Below, piece by piece: positions 33,168 to 44,167 of a DNA stretch of 64,000 nt. Each line of letters opens with the position of its first letter. Position 1 is the first letter of the stretch. Both the position numbers and the translations under genes were made by a program. The notes below the pieces were generated by a model. The model saw nothing but the letters and a program-made list of their open reading frames with translations. It searched no databases and was not told the DNA's origin. Source of the DNA: Physcomitrium patens (Eukaryota; Streptophyta; Bryopsida; Funariales; Funariaceae); the NCBI RefSeq assembly GCF_000002425.4, contig NC_037257.1, positions 20,108,218-20,172,217 on the forward strand, given 5' to 3'.

Positions 33168-35464
33168 ATGAGGATGGAGAGGTTGCTGGCCGGAGACATG
33201 GCCATGGCCTCCGGAGATGTGGCAGCGAACCTAGTTAATGCTCAGTACGATGGATTCACAAACTTCCCTATTGTGGCTGCGTTCCTTTCATTTTTCGTGG
33301 CGCAATCGCTTAAAGTGTTGACTACCTGGTATTTTCACTTGCGCCACTATTTTTTCGTATCTCCACTCGTCCTGTTGCTCTCTCATTTCAGTCTTATCTT
33401 TGCGTTTGTGACACTAACGTACTTCCTTGGGACTTTCAACATTTGACCTTCCCTATTCCTGATCGTTGTTGTTTTTTTGATATACTAAGCTAGGGCTTTC
33501 TTATATTTACTCCTACCTCCCCTTTCAGTTCATATCTAGCGTCCATCGTTGGCTGATCGGTTTGGTCTCTGCTTTAATCATGCACTATTCGGTATTCTCG
33601 AAGAATGATTCGTGTTTGAACCGGACTTGGTTTGAATGTTGTATATGGAGCGAAACTTGAAGCTTTTCGCTTAGTCAATTCTTTTCGAAAATTTAAATTT
33701 AGGTTTTTTTTTTTTTTTTTTTTTTTTTTAATAATTGTAAAGTCTAGCCATTAGGGTGTGAAAGCGATTATGCTTTCTAATGAAATGCTTTTTTGTTGAA
33801 TGTAAGCCGAAACGATTTTGCTGTTGCTAACTTGAGTATTAGGGAGCAGTTTGTTAAGCTTTTCTATCAGCGTGTGCATTTCAAAGGTAGTTTTTCATAA
33901 AGCTTTGCATGGAATGCCCTAAGTTGGCCGTACTTTTTTTCAAAAATGTTGTATGTATTTCACGTCTGGATTTGCGGATACTCTCTGGGAATTGTGGTAG
34001 TATCCTTACCGAGGATGAAAGATGTTTCGGAATGTGATTTGGGAGTTCATTGTGAAATAGTAGTGCTTGTTTTGCTATAGCATTTATAATATTATTGCTC
34101 AATTTTTCAAGCATCCAAAGATTTCTGGTTAGCGTTTGTCATGTCTTTGCACCAAGGGCTCTTTTTATTTACAAATCTACCTTAGGGTAGGTGAGCAGGT
34201 ACAAGGAGAACAGGTGGGATGTGAAACGCTTGTATGGTTCAGGCGGTATGCCTTCTTCTCACTCTGCAACGGTGACAGGGCTCGCGTGTGCTATCGGCCT
34301 TCGTGAAGGTCTTGGTGGACCTCTCTTTGCAATCGCCTTTGTGCTGGCCTGCATTGTATGTGCTCTAAACTTTGGCTGGGTGCCACCGTATGACAAACTT
34401 ATTAATCTTGAACCATTTTGTATGTGACATTCAAATGTAATTGAATCCGATTTTATTAGTACCTGGTTTTGTCCAAATATCATGTTTAATCAGCACCCAC
34501 TTATTGTGTCGTTTCCTTCTTAATAAGCAATCTCGAATAGATTTTGTAATTACACTGCGAGCTCATTTTGCATGTCTGTTTTGTATACACAAATCATTCA
34601 ACCTGTTGTGTGTAAGCAACGAGTTAATATGAAGGTTGTGAACTGAGGATAATTGCTCGTTCTTAATTTTTTCTTATCCTTTGCTCGCTTCAGGTTATGT
34701 ATGATGCGTCAGGTGTTAGACTTCAAGCTGGTCGTCAGGCCGAGGTTTGCAGTTGCTTTTCTTTTCCTTCTCTGCACAATGATGACGGAACTAACTTCTT
34801 TTGTTTTTGTCTATATCAATGTCTTGCGTAGCTGTCTCATTTGAACAATTGATCTGACTTTCATTGATTTGATCATAAATGGTACATGCTTAGCAGATAG
34901 CGAAATCAGAATCACTAGTGTTTAGATGCGTAGATACATTCTATGTCAGGTTCATACTTACTTGGCTTTGAAGCTTGGTCTATTTGCAGGTGTTGAATCA
35001 AATAGTGTTCGAGCTTCCGCCAGAGCATCCTCTATCGGATTCTAGGCCGTTAAAAGAATTTCTTGGACATACTCCTCCGCAGGTGTGACTTGCTTTATTC
35101 ATATGTTTGCATTCACACAGTTCTTCTTTTTCAAATTGGGAATTTCCGTGTGGTCTCTCTGTACCTCTTCTTTTCTTTTCTTTTTTTCTTTATATCTGCT
35201 AATTGCGTTTGCTAGAATCATTTTAAGCAACACTTGAGTTCTTGCTCTTGCTCTCGCTTGATGCGTTGATTCCACCTATTCTTGTTCTAATCTCTTATCC
35301 TTGAGCTGCAGTTATTTGATGAAGATGCTCTTTAGCAAGCAGCTTCAGGCATGCTAGTGTAACTGTGATGTGGTTTTGATTCCCAGGTAGCTGCAGGTGC
35401 CATGCTGGGGTGCTTGATAGCCTACACACTACACCTGCTTTCACTAGTAGGACCCTCAACCTAG
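33168..35464 (+). CDS. Acid phosphatase/vanadium haloperoxidase-related membrane protein (DUF212), 5 exons
   Basis: Spliced CDS 33168-33328, 34199-34355, 34694-34744, 34990-35082 and 35387-35464 (540 nt, 179 aa). Every junction is GT-AG and keeps frame. The family is small and conserved in plants, cyanobacteria and bacteria, related to PAP2 phosphatases. Its substrate is not established. Seen here: a first hydrophobic segment FPIVAAFLSFFVAQSLKVL (about 33-51), then KENRWDVKRLYGSGGMPSSHSATV with the PAP2-like SSHSA (His75), a second hydrophobic span ending in a split codon region (LFAIAFVLACIV), then MYDASGVRLQAGRQAEVLNQIV, and a C-terminal GHTPPQVAAGAMLGCLIAY. Some plant members carry a plastid transit peptide. 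None is evident in this N-terminus (MRMERLLAGDMAMASGD), though a later in-frame Met could also serve as start. Confidence 0.9.
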
Positions 35465-36904
35465 TTCTTTCTGTAGTTAGCCGCAGAAAAATCGAACATT
35501 ATCTTCGCTAATGAAAGCAAACTTGGGTTTGTATGTGGTATTAGTAACTCACCATTTTTTAGAGTTAGCTTGCTTTCCAGTGGGAAGCGTCAGCCAAGTA
35601 TTGTCATATAGTCTACAATTAGCTGATGACTCGGGTTATATTCCGTTAGTGCTTTTGAGTGCTTGTGGATTAGCATGTGTCATGTTCTGAACACTGTAAG
35701 AATTAAGATAATTTAATTTACAAACAGTGTTGGGCTGTTGCTTGATGGCTTCCTGGCTTTGGTCAGGTATGGTCAAATATACGTTGTATTGTTTGAATTG
35801 TCTTGAGCTTACAGTTCGCTCAATTGAGTACGATAGTTTTTTTTACTGATTACTGATTTGCGTGAATAGTTGCTAAATTGTATCTTCAAGATTAGTATAT
35901 TGTTATTTGTAGAAGTTCAGAATAGATTTGTGAAGTAAATGAACACTGTTTGGAGTGGGACAATTGATAGGTCACAATTATTTGGATGTTGCGGTGTAAC
36001 GAAACGCTTTTAGAATTGATGTCAAATTCACAGCCTTCGTTGAAGTTTCACGAGCTGGGGTTTGGACGAGCTTATAATTTAAGGATAGTGGACTGATTCT
36101 GTAAACAAGTGTACCTCTGACAATTTTATTTGATGCTGACAGATTCAAGCGGGTGGTGATAAATAAAAATCTAGGTTACTAGCGCACCTAATCTAAAATA
36201 AGTTGACCTTGTTGGATCAACACATTTGCGTGATATGAAGGACAAAATGTGCTTTTCAACCTGGAGTTCTTATAATGCACACGAGATTGCAGTTAAATTG
36301 TCCGTACCTTTTGGTGAAGAAAAAGGTTTTCATTATAGGAGATTCACATGTCTACATCTCCTCATTTGTGGTACCTGAATTGTTGCCGGTGCCCATCGCC
36401 TCAATCGCTGCAAGATTCTCGACGTTGATTTATCCCTTCTCAAACTTCTTTCGACTCTGCTTAATTCTTGAATTTTTATAACGCAAAAATATTTTTTACA
36501 ATTTTAAAATGAAAAGTAATAAGAGCGTTCCAAAGATATGGCAATTCAGCCTCTAAATGTACGAAAATGAATGGGGAATACTTCACATTGACATGTAATG
36601 TTATTTTGCACATTACACCAAAATTTGTGACAAATTACATATTGGATTGATAATGGAAGGAAACAATATTTGCATGAATTTGCAGGACAGTAGGAAAGGA
36701 AAAGAACATTCTCTCCACACAAAAATTTAGCTATTATTCGAGCTTTGAATAGAAAATAAGCTCGAACAATACACCAAAGACCTACTCCACTTTGGAAATA
36801 CATACTACATCCATTACTGCCAACGAGGTCTCTGACAGCTTTGCAATAGCCACACAATTGAACCATTTCATGGGCAAGGAATCCTCGATTGTAATGGTGA
36901 CTAG
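35465..36904. other. Convergent intergenic region (3' UTRs)
   Basis: Lies between the 3' ends of the DUF212 gene (+) and CSN4 (-). Presumably holds both 3' UTRs and polyadenylation sites. No coding sequence recognised. Confidence 0.6.
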
Positions 36905-39900
36905 CTAAACAGCAACTGCCACACTCTTCTTCACCATACTATCCAAAACATCATTCAGCGCTTGACAAATGCTCACAATCTGCGAGAGGACAATTGCATG
37001 CTCTTGAGACACAGCAGAAAGTGCATATTAAAGCAATAAGACAATCGCCATCATCCTTGACAATACACTTACAATGATACACAATGTCAAGGAACAGCAG
37101 GTAAAGTAGAATTCTTCGTGGAGAAGGCAATTACATCGAAATTCAGAAAAGAAGAAAATTGATTGAAAGGAAAAGGCGGAAATATACCTGATGGTCCCAC
37201 TGCTGCAATTCTTCAATGTCATTCTCAAAATGAATGACTCCTTCGACCTGAACAGCAAAAACTAATTTCAAAGAAGACTACAAATCTTGACTTCATCTTT
37301 GAAAAAGATGAAATTCACTGACTCAACTGCAGTCATTTAAGAGTCTCTCCACTGGTATAGCCCTCAATCCGTGTTACGTTCTAAAGGTAAGATAGCATAT
37401 TTCCATATCAAAACTAGTAACTCGCAGATAAGTGACTGAAACAAAACTTACTTGATCGATCGAGCCACGCATACGATCCTCGGAGATCATCCGGGCGGCA
37501 ATCTTCTCAGCCTGCCATCCAAACCCATTTTCAAGACTTAAGAGCATGTTCAAACATCATGAGAAAGAAGACTAAAAGCAGGGCTCCAAGTTGGCGTAGT
37601 ACAACAAATATAAGGAGTTTCCTACGCGAATAATATACGTATGATTGATCACCTTTTGAGGGCCAATACCAAGCAGTGCTCCTAACTCTTCGAAACTGCA
37701 AAATATGTATTGCACAAGTTAGGACAGGGTCAGCAGAGTGAAAAAAGAAAGTATCACATACAATGACAGGAGTAAGCTAAATGCGAATGCATAATCTGCA
37801 ATCTGAAAAGTACCTGATATTGGTGTACAGTTTACTTGCACTCAAAAGATTGTGTTCGATCATGGCCCGATCCAGCACAGTTGAATTGTCTGGCAAAAGT
37901 GCTTTCTACAAAAACAAAATAAACAATGAGCATCAAGCAACAGCATGCTAACACTGGGTCGCCTACTTGACAGATTGAATCCTGTTTAACTACAAGCTAC
38001 GACACAAAACTACTATTTATTGAATTTTTTCTAAATTTAAATACAGGGGTGGTGAAGGAGATGGATTTCCATTTGAACAAAACTTAAGATAATCTTTACC
38101 TGGTGAGGTTTCAGCTCCTCAGCGAAAGCATCAACCTCAGGTTTTCGCAAGATCCTCTCCAAGTACACCTTAAGCATAGAAACATTATCGTCATTTCAAC
38201 CACTTAACATGTCAATCTGAAAATTCAACACAACGAAAAGCATACTGCAAAAGACCAAGTAGGGGAAGAGTTTGATTCGTCATCAACTTTCTCCTTTTCA
38301 TGAGATTCCCAACGAATTGGATGCAAACAATGCTTCCACTAATGGTGTCATTTGGTACGTTCACAACTGAAAAGTGCGACACACACAACACAATAGCAGA
38401 AAATCTGCAAGAGTACCAACATGGCGTTGATAGACCACAAACCTTTTGCAAGATGGAGTATATTTTCAGCTTTGAGCATCTTTCATCCTGAAACAGAATA
38501 GAACAAAGAACGTCAAGACAAGACAAAGGTACTACTGTCAAGACTGTCCTCTGGAGTTTGCATTTAATCAAATACCCCATCAACGTCTAGTAAGACTACA
38601 CAAAATGTTTGACAATATTATCTTATGTCATAATGTGTGAGAGAAAAGACGATTGGCCATGTATACCAACGGTCATAATCTGATAGGTTATTGAACGAAT
38701 AATTCAACAATCATTAAATACCGCAAACGATAGTTTAAACAGATGCACTGGTACCTTGTAAAGAGTTGCCAGCACCCTTGAACGTTGGGGTCCTGCTGCA
38801 GCCAAAATGGTGCACGTGACCGCCGCACTAAGTGCTTGCTGCAATTCATCTTCATCTACTCGCCTACCACTAATTTCCCGTTTTTCTAATTGTGATAATT
38901 CGTAATAACGAAGTGCTGCCTCCAAGAACTTGCGCTTTGAGTCCAGAATACGAGCATAGCATACCTGCCACCGAGAATAACCACATCACATTTTTCTCTC
39001 CACGTTTTAAGTTCCATACTCTTGACACAGGGATTGATGTAACCTTCTTCTTGCAAAGGATATGACAAATTGACAAAGACAATCGAACCTTGTACTGAAG
39101 ATTCAAAGCTTCGTCCTTGCAATTGTTAACCAAGAATGAGGCTTTCTTGATAAAAATTTCGGCATTTATTGCATCATCATCCTGCACGATAACAATTGAA
39201 CTCTTCAGTAAAAGAGGTGCATACGTCAGCAATGAGGAGGACAGTAAATGACTGCTTAACTCTGTATAATGTGGCCAAATCCAGGAAAGAAAGAGGCAAT
39301 TTACCTCAAGATACAACAACGCAATTTTCACACACTTCTCCAACTTATAAGCATCGTCTAGCATCCTGCACAAAGGTTCGATTAAGCAGAAAATTATGTA
39401 CAAGACCGCATCGAAATTCGATCAATAATTTAAATAAGACCCATACAGCCTACAGCCCGGCAGTTTAATGAAGTCATTAAAACAAAGTGCTGGCGTGTCA
39501 TGTGTAGCGACCCAAGATTATCATCAAAATAAAAATAAAGTACATGGCACATAACCTAATCCAAGTAGTTCAGAATAAACTACCCACCAGATAGCATAAC
39601 CAAGTAATCACAAGAAGAAAAGGAAAGAATGAAAAGAAAAAGAAAAAACACCAAGTAAGTTTTATTCACATCTTTCTAGATTCCCAACACTTGTGAATGA
39701 TACGGAACAATCAAAATCATACCTTTGTCCAGATTCAAGATCGATACCACTAAGCATTTGAGCAGCCTTGGACCATTGCTCTTCATTTTCATACATCTCA
39801 GCAAGCCCCTCTCGTATGATGGACACCTGTAGCAAACGTATGTTGAGCCTTGCAACCCACAGAGGGAGTACAATCCACTTTTGTGAATACAAACCAAGAA

Positions 39901-40592
39901 AATGAATGCGAGCACAGTGTCATAACCAGCTGAGACTACAGTTGAAATGCAACTGCACCTGTTCTTCAAAAGACACCATCCGGGGCTGAATCTGAGCCAG
40001 TGCATACAGTGCAATTTCTTTATGGGCTTCAGGCTCCAACTTATTAAGCTCCTGTGCAAAGATTTGTAGCAGAAGACGAGACGCCACTAACGGAACCTCG
40101 TCAGTAACCACTGGAATAAGAAAACAAGCCATGTCAGCTTCAACACACGAAAGGATTTCCAAACCTCCTAATAATACCTGAGTGGTTCAACAACACGGTG
40201 AGCCAAACGTGCAAAATGGCGAAAATTGATTGACACTGCGTCTAAGAACCCGGCCACAATCGAGAAAACGGACTGAACTCTAGATAATGCAGGTTTTAAA
40301 ATGAAGAATAAAGATTACTTAAGATTGATACTGAACCTGAATAGCGAAAACCTACATATGATGCGACCGTATGAATATTCTTCATATTACTGTCATCAGC
40401 AAGCTGAAAACTGAGTTCAAGAAGAGAGGATCTGCAAAGGTAAAACTTACTATGATCAATGAATGCCCTAGCATGTGCAACATTGTTGTTACACATGATG
40501 GACGACAAAAGAATCTTGTATTGGTCAATCTTCTGCTTCTGGTCGGCGATACCAGCAGCATTCTGCAGGGCGCCTTGTATGTCGCTCGCCAT
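36905..40592 (-). CDS. CSN4: COP9 signalosome complex subunit 4, 13 exons
   Basis: Exons in transcript order: 40592-40451, 40110-39959, 39826-39723, 39365-39305, 39181-39089, 38964-38755, 38487-38443, 38168-38100, 37905-37814, 37695-37653, 37511-37452, 37247-37188, 36979-36905. They sum to 1206 nt (401 aa), matching the about 400 aa of plant CSN4. All joins keep frame and use GT-AG. CSN4 is a PCI-domain subunit of the nuclear COP9 signalosome, which removes NEDD8 from cullins and so controls SCF-type ubiquitin ligases. Recognisable blocks: [96 protein letters not shown], the PCI part with [19 protein letters not shown], and the C-terminal winged helix ending at [16 protein letters not shown] telobox (AAACCCTAAAA, 41208-41218) lies upstream. 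The exon 5 donor is a weaker GTTCGA. Confidence 0.95.
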
Positions 40593-42344
40593 ATTCCTTG
40601 GCTGATGCACAAACCTCATGCGTCAGAACTACTCAAGGTCTTGCGACAATCTAGTTCAATCAAAACAAGATTATCTTATTATGTCTACAGAAAACCCTCC
40701 TGGACAAGAATTCAGAGCAAGGACTTAAATTTCACCGTAAGGGTCACACTGTAAGAAGATGCAATAAGATTATTCTTTCCATAATGGTATAAGCTGCAAG
40801 GTGTCGGTTGCCCCTTCTCCAGAGTCCCTTTGCAAACCCAAAACCATGACAGTAGATGAAAGAAAAATTATTCACGTGTTCCTTCCTCTTGTTACCGTCA
40901 ATCTTAACTTTCTTTAATATCAACCTGTATCTCAATTCTTTTCAAATCCCCACATCCAAACTATGTAAACTCAATCACTGGTCTGCCTCGAATTAAACAA
41001 AAACTGTCAAAACTTCACCAAGCCTGCAATAAAATATCATCGTAAAGAATTTCTAACAAACAGAGTTCGGCCGTGAACAAAAAATTCACATGCGGAATTA
41101 AAACTATTACCTCCGCCTACTGGATTGCGTAATCATGTATCCTTTTGAATTTATTCGGCCACTTGACAAATCGATCACGTGAAACAGAAATACAGAACTA
41201 CAACAAGAAACCCTAAAATTCACTGCAAAGTTCTGCAAAGAGATCAAGTCTGCAAGCATGACCTAGGGCAAAAGCAACGAGCATCAGCAACAATCCAAGA
41301 ATCGTACCAAAATGGAGCCCTAGCAATGATTAGGCAGAGGAGATACTCTCCTTCCCAGCGGAAAACAAAAGAGAGCAATTCTGCAGCTGGAGTGAACCCT
41401 AGGGGAGTAGAAGTAAGTTCAATCAACTGAAACTCGCAAACGCACAATGGAATTTCGGAGGAGGAAGAAGAGGACAAGGGCGAGGAGGAAGCGAGGAACG
41501 ACGACGACGAGCAGCAGAAACGGGAGGGAGACGGTGCGGGAGGAGCAAGGGTCTCTCCCACGGTCAAAATGGATGAACGAACAACATGGCAGACAGACAT
41601 GCACGAAATCTATGTACCAATAAATGTTTCCATCACTAGCCAATTACAATCATAACGGTTGCTAATTCATTTAGTTATTCACATGTTGAATCCACAATAT
41701 TATGTCATTATCTTTAAAAATCTTGACACAATCACTTTGGCACCTGATCAAAATACTGCTTTACATTGTATGTACTTGTCAATCTTCAATATCAAGAAAT
41801 GATTATTGTAATGTATGTTTGTCTAATGTCTGAATACTACTACTTTAAATTTATCTGTAGTCCAGATTTGTGTATTATCTGACCCCATTAGTTTAAGTCT
41901 AATACCTAGTTAATCAAGTCAATTAACATTGATTATATTTCAAAGGTTACCACATGTTCAGTTCTTTTCAAAGTTACATCTTTCTTGTTATCTTGATAAA
42001 ATCACATAAAATATGTAAAGAGATTTCTATCTATGAGTTGTCTTTTTTAGTTTGCATCTTTGATGAAGGATTCATGACTTATTTCTAGAAGGATTTATGG
42101 CCACATTTGTATACAGCAATAAAAACAAATGGTAGTATAAACAAAACTCTAGTCTTTATAACAAGTTTTGCATTCAACTATTATCTATATTATCAAGTTC
42201 AAACAACTTATTTGCAACATGGATTAAAACAATAAGATTCTTATTAATTAATTTTAATATAATTTAAAAGATAATATCAAATATCTATTGTTGAGAATAT
42301 TGAAAGTATATTTATTCAAAGAATTCATGAAATGGAATTAAATT
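40593..42344. other. CSN4 upstream region, then AT-rich intergenic
   Basis: 40593-41640 is GC-richer and probably holds the CSN4 5' UTR and promoter. A 5' UTR intron is possible (minus-strand donor GGAGGTAATA near 41112, acceptor TGCATCAG near 40606) but unproven. 41650-42344 is AT-rich with no gene seen. Confidence 0.5.
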
Positions 42345-42800
42345 CTCTCTAAGATCTAAAATCCTTCCAATCTACAAGAACATAAATTCCATCTCAATAT
42401 AAGATAAAGTAGACTACAACAAAACTAAACTAAACTAAACAAAATGGAATAATGAAAGGAAAAATAGAGCAAAAGAAAATAGAAGAAAAAAATATAAATC
42501 AAACTTAATTGAGAGAAAAGGACCAAAGTCATACCTAACCAAATACCTAAATAGCCTCAACTAGTTGTATTTATACTTTGTACAACCATCTTGGAACTTT
42601 TTAAAATGTCTATAATGTGGATCTTGCCAAGATAACTACCTTTTTTAGAAGGTTCTAGAAGTTAGCTCCACGTAGATAACCACCATAAGTCTTTTTAGAA
42701 TATTCCATGGTAGATCATACATAGACCACTAACCTAGCCCTAATTCTAAAAACTTTCCAAAAACGGCCCCAACTACCTATTTCTATGTGTCCATAATACA
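42345..42800 (-). repeat. 3' LTR of old element H
   Basis: Aligns with 53593-54077 over its length with many differences. Minus-strand start is TGTATTATGG, preceded by a G-rich AATGGGGCATT tract. It includes a TAGAAGGTTCTAGAAG segment (about 42647-42662) with perfect 5-bp-phased GAA/TTC units. The inner boundary near 42345 is approximate. Confidence 0.7.
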
Positions 42801-42890
42801 AATGCCCCATTACAAATAATCTCCTTCTACTAATACAAAACATCATTATTTTTCTCTTGATGGTGTTTCCAAACTATGTCTTAACAATAG

Positions 42891-43230
42891 GTGAGGTTCT
42901 AAGCAGATTCTCATGTTGCATCATTGATGGGATAACCTTTCTAGAGGACTTTGTACTGAAGTTGTAATTATCTATTGCTACAACAAAAGTGGCAGTGCTC
43001 CAAAATGTTATCTACTTCATACCCCTATTGGTCATCAATCTTAATTGGTGGTAGTGGTAGTTGGTACTGATTAGAAAAGTACCTTGGTTTAGTATAAAAT
43101 TCCTTGAGCTGCAAAATATGAAAGATCAGATGGATCCAAAGATGTGGCAAAAGCTTGAGGTGGCATACAACAAGTTTAGTTATCGGATATTAATTGATGT
43201 TAAGAAAGAATGGTGAATGATTCCTACTTG
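42891..43230 (-). pseudogene. Integrase C-terminus and chromodomain of element H
   Basis: Minus-strand reading gives LPLPPIKIDD, then YEVDNILEH and YKVL-KGYPINDAT-ES, the chromodomain pattern (E-Y-E-V ... W-x-G-Y ... W-E). Stops occupy two places where Trp is expected, so they are TGG to TAG/TGA changes. A chromodomain directs integration to particular chromatin. This one is dead. Confidence 0.7.
43226..43230. repeat. Target-site duplication ACTTG, left copy (element F)
   Basis: ACTTG precedes the LTR at 43231 and follows the other LTR at 49370-49374. Removing F and one copy joins the integrase reading of H. Confidence 0.95.
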
Positions 43231-43650
43231 TGTCACGGACACAAAATACAGAATTGAAATCTAACAAGAAGTTCAAGAAGAAGTGGCAGAACTAGATTAA
43301 ACAGATGAGTACAAGAACAACACCAGAAAGGTGAGCTAGAACTCCAAGAGATGTGTTGTCGAGACTGAAGAACTCTTCAGCCTCGATCCCTATATATACT
43401 CCTACTTAGGAAGCTTCTCGAGCTACTTCTATTAACTAGGAAGCTTCTAGAAAGTTCCAAGGGATTCCTTTCTAGAAGCTTCTAGAAACTTCTCTTCTAG
43501 AAGGTTCCAAAGACTTCCTTTCTAGAAGCTTCTAGAAACTTCTCTCTAAAAGGTTCCAGAGGCTTCTCTTCTAGAAGGTTCCAGAGGCTTGTTTTCTAGA
43601 AGGTTCTAGAAACTTCTCTCTAGAAAGTTCTAAGGAATATGTCCCTAACA
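43231..43650 (-). repeat. 3' LTR of element F
   Basis: 420 bp, minus-strand TGTTAGGGAC to CCGTGACA. TATATATA at 43391-43398 with heat-shock-type repeats at 43440-43642 on its upstream side. Confidence 0.95.
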
Positions 43651-43697
43651 TCACCCCCTCCTTTAGCTTCGAGGTCTCTGAGAAGCAATATTATTGA

Positions 43698-44051
43698 TCA
43701 GTACCAACGCAAGAAAATGAAGATCTGTCGCATAACTTCTGCTATGAACTCCAACTGTTGTTCACGAGGCAAGTGGTTCATCGACCCTTGAAGCCAACGA
43801 TAGTGGCCCACGCCTTCGACTTCTGACCAAGCATGAACTTCCGTGTCCTCATTGTGAAATTGTCCTGCAAACACGCCTTCTAGTTGACCATCGTAAGCAG
43901 GCTCGATCTCAAATACGATCACCAGTGATCGGTTACTCGGTATCCTCCGTCGTCATCGTGGTATATGTAGTTCTTCATCTCGGGGTCGCCTTCGTGAGCT
44001 ACTCGGTTGCGATACTCTGACTGGCATAGTATCTATCTCTTGGCTATCCAT
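43698..44051 (-). pseudogene. Extra 3' ORF of element F, one TGA
   Basis: ATG at 44051 (MDSQEIDTMPVRVSQPSSSR) opens a 117-codon frame with one TGA at codon 33 (43955-43953, context CGA TGA CGA), then stays open to 43698. The distal part VIVFEIEPAYDG ... GVGHYRWLQGSMNHLPREQ ... EVMRQIFIFL is clearly homologous to 10962-11384 of D. It lies between chromodomain and polypurine tract. I do not recognise a known domain. Translation after the TGA would need readthrough, an internal start, or an intact copy elsewhere. The gene is an accessory candidate of this chromovirus lineage. Confidence 0.65.
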
Positions 44052-44167
44052 ATCAAAAGACCAAACTACGATCTATCTTGGAGAAAATAACTACATCAAC
44101 TATGAATTTTGCTGGTGCTCTCCCCTTTTCTTATATTATTGGGAGAACAAGCTTCAGAAAGAAGCTA

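Noticed and set aside
43440-43642. CRISPR-like or satellite reading of the short repeats in F's LTR
   Set aside because: The repeats are GAA/TTC units within an LTR promoter in a eukaryotic element. There are no spacers of constant length or cas genes.
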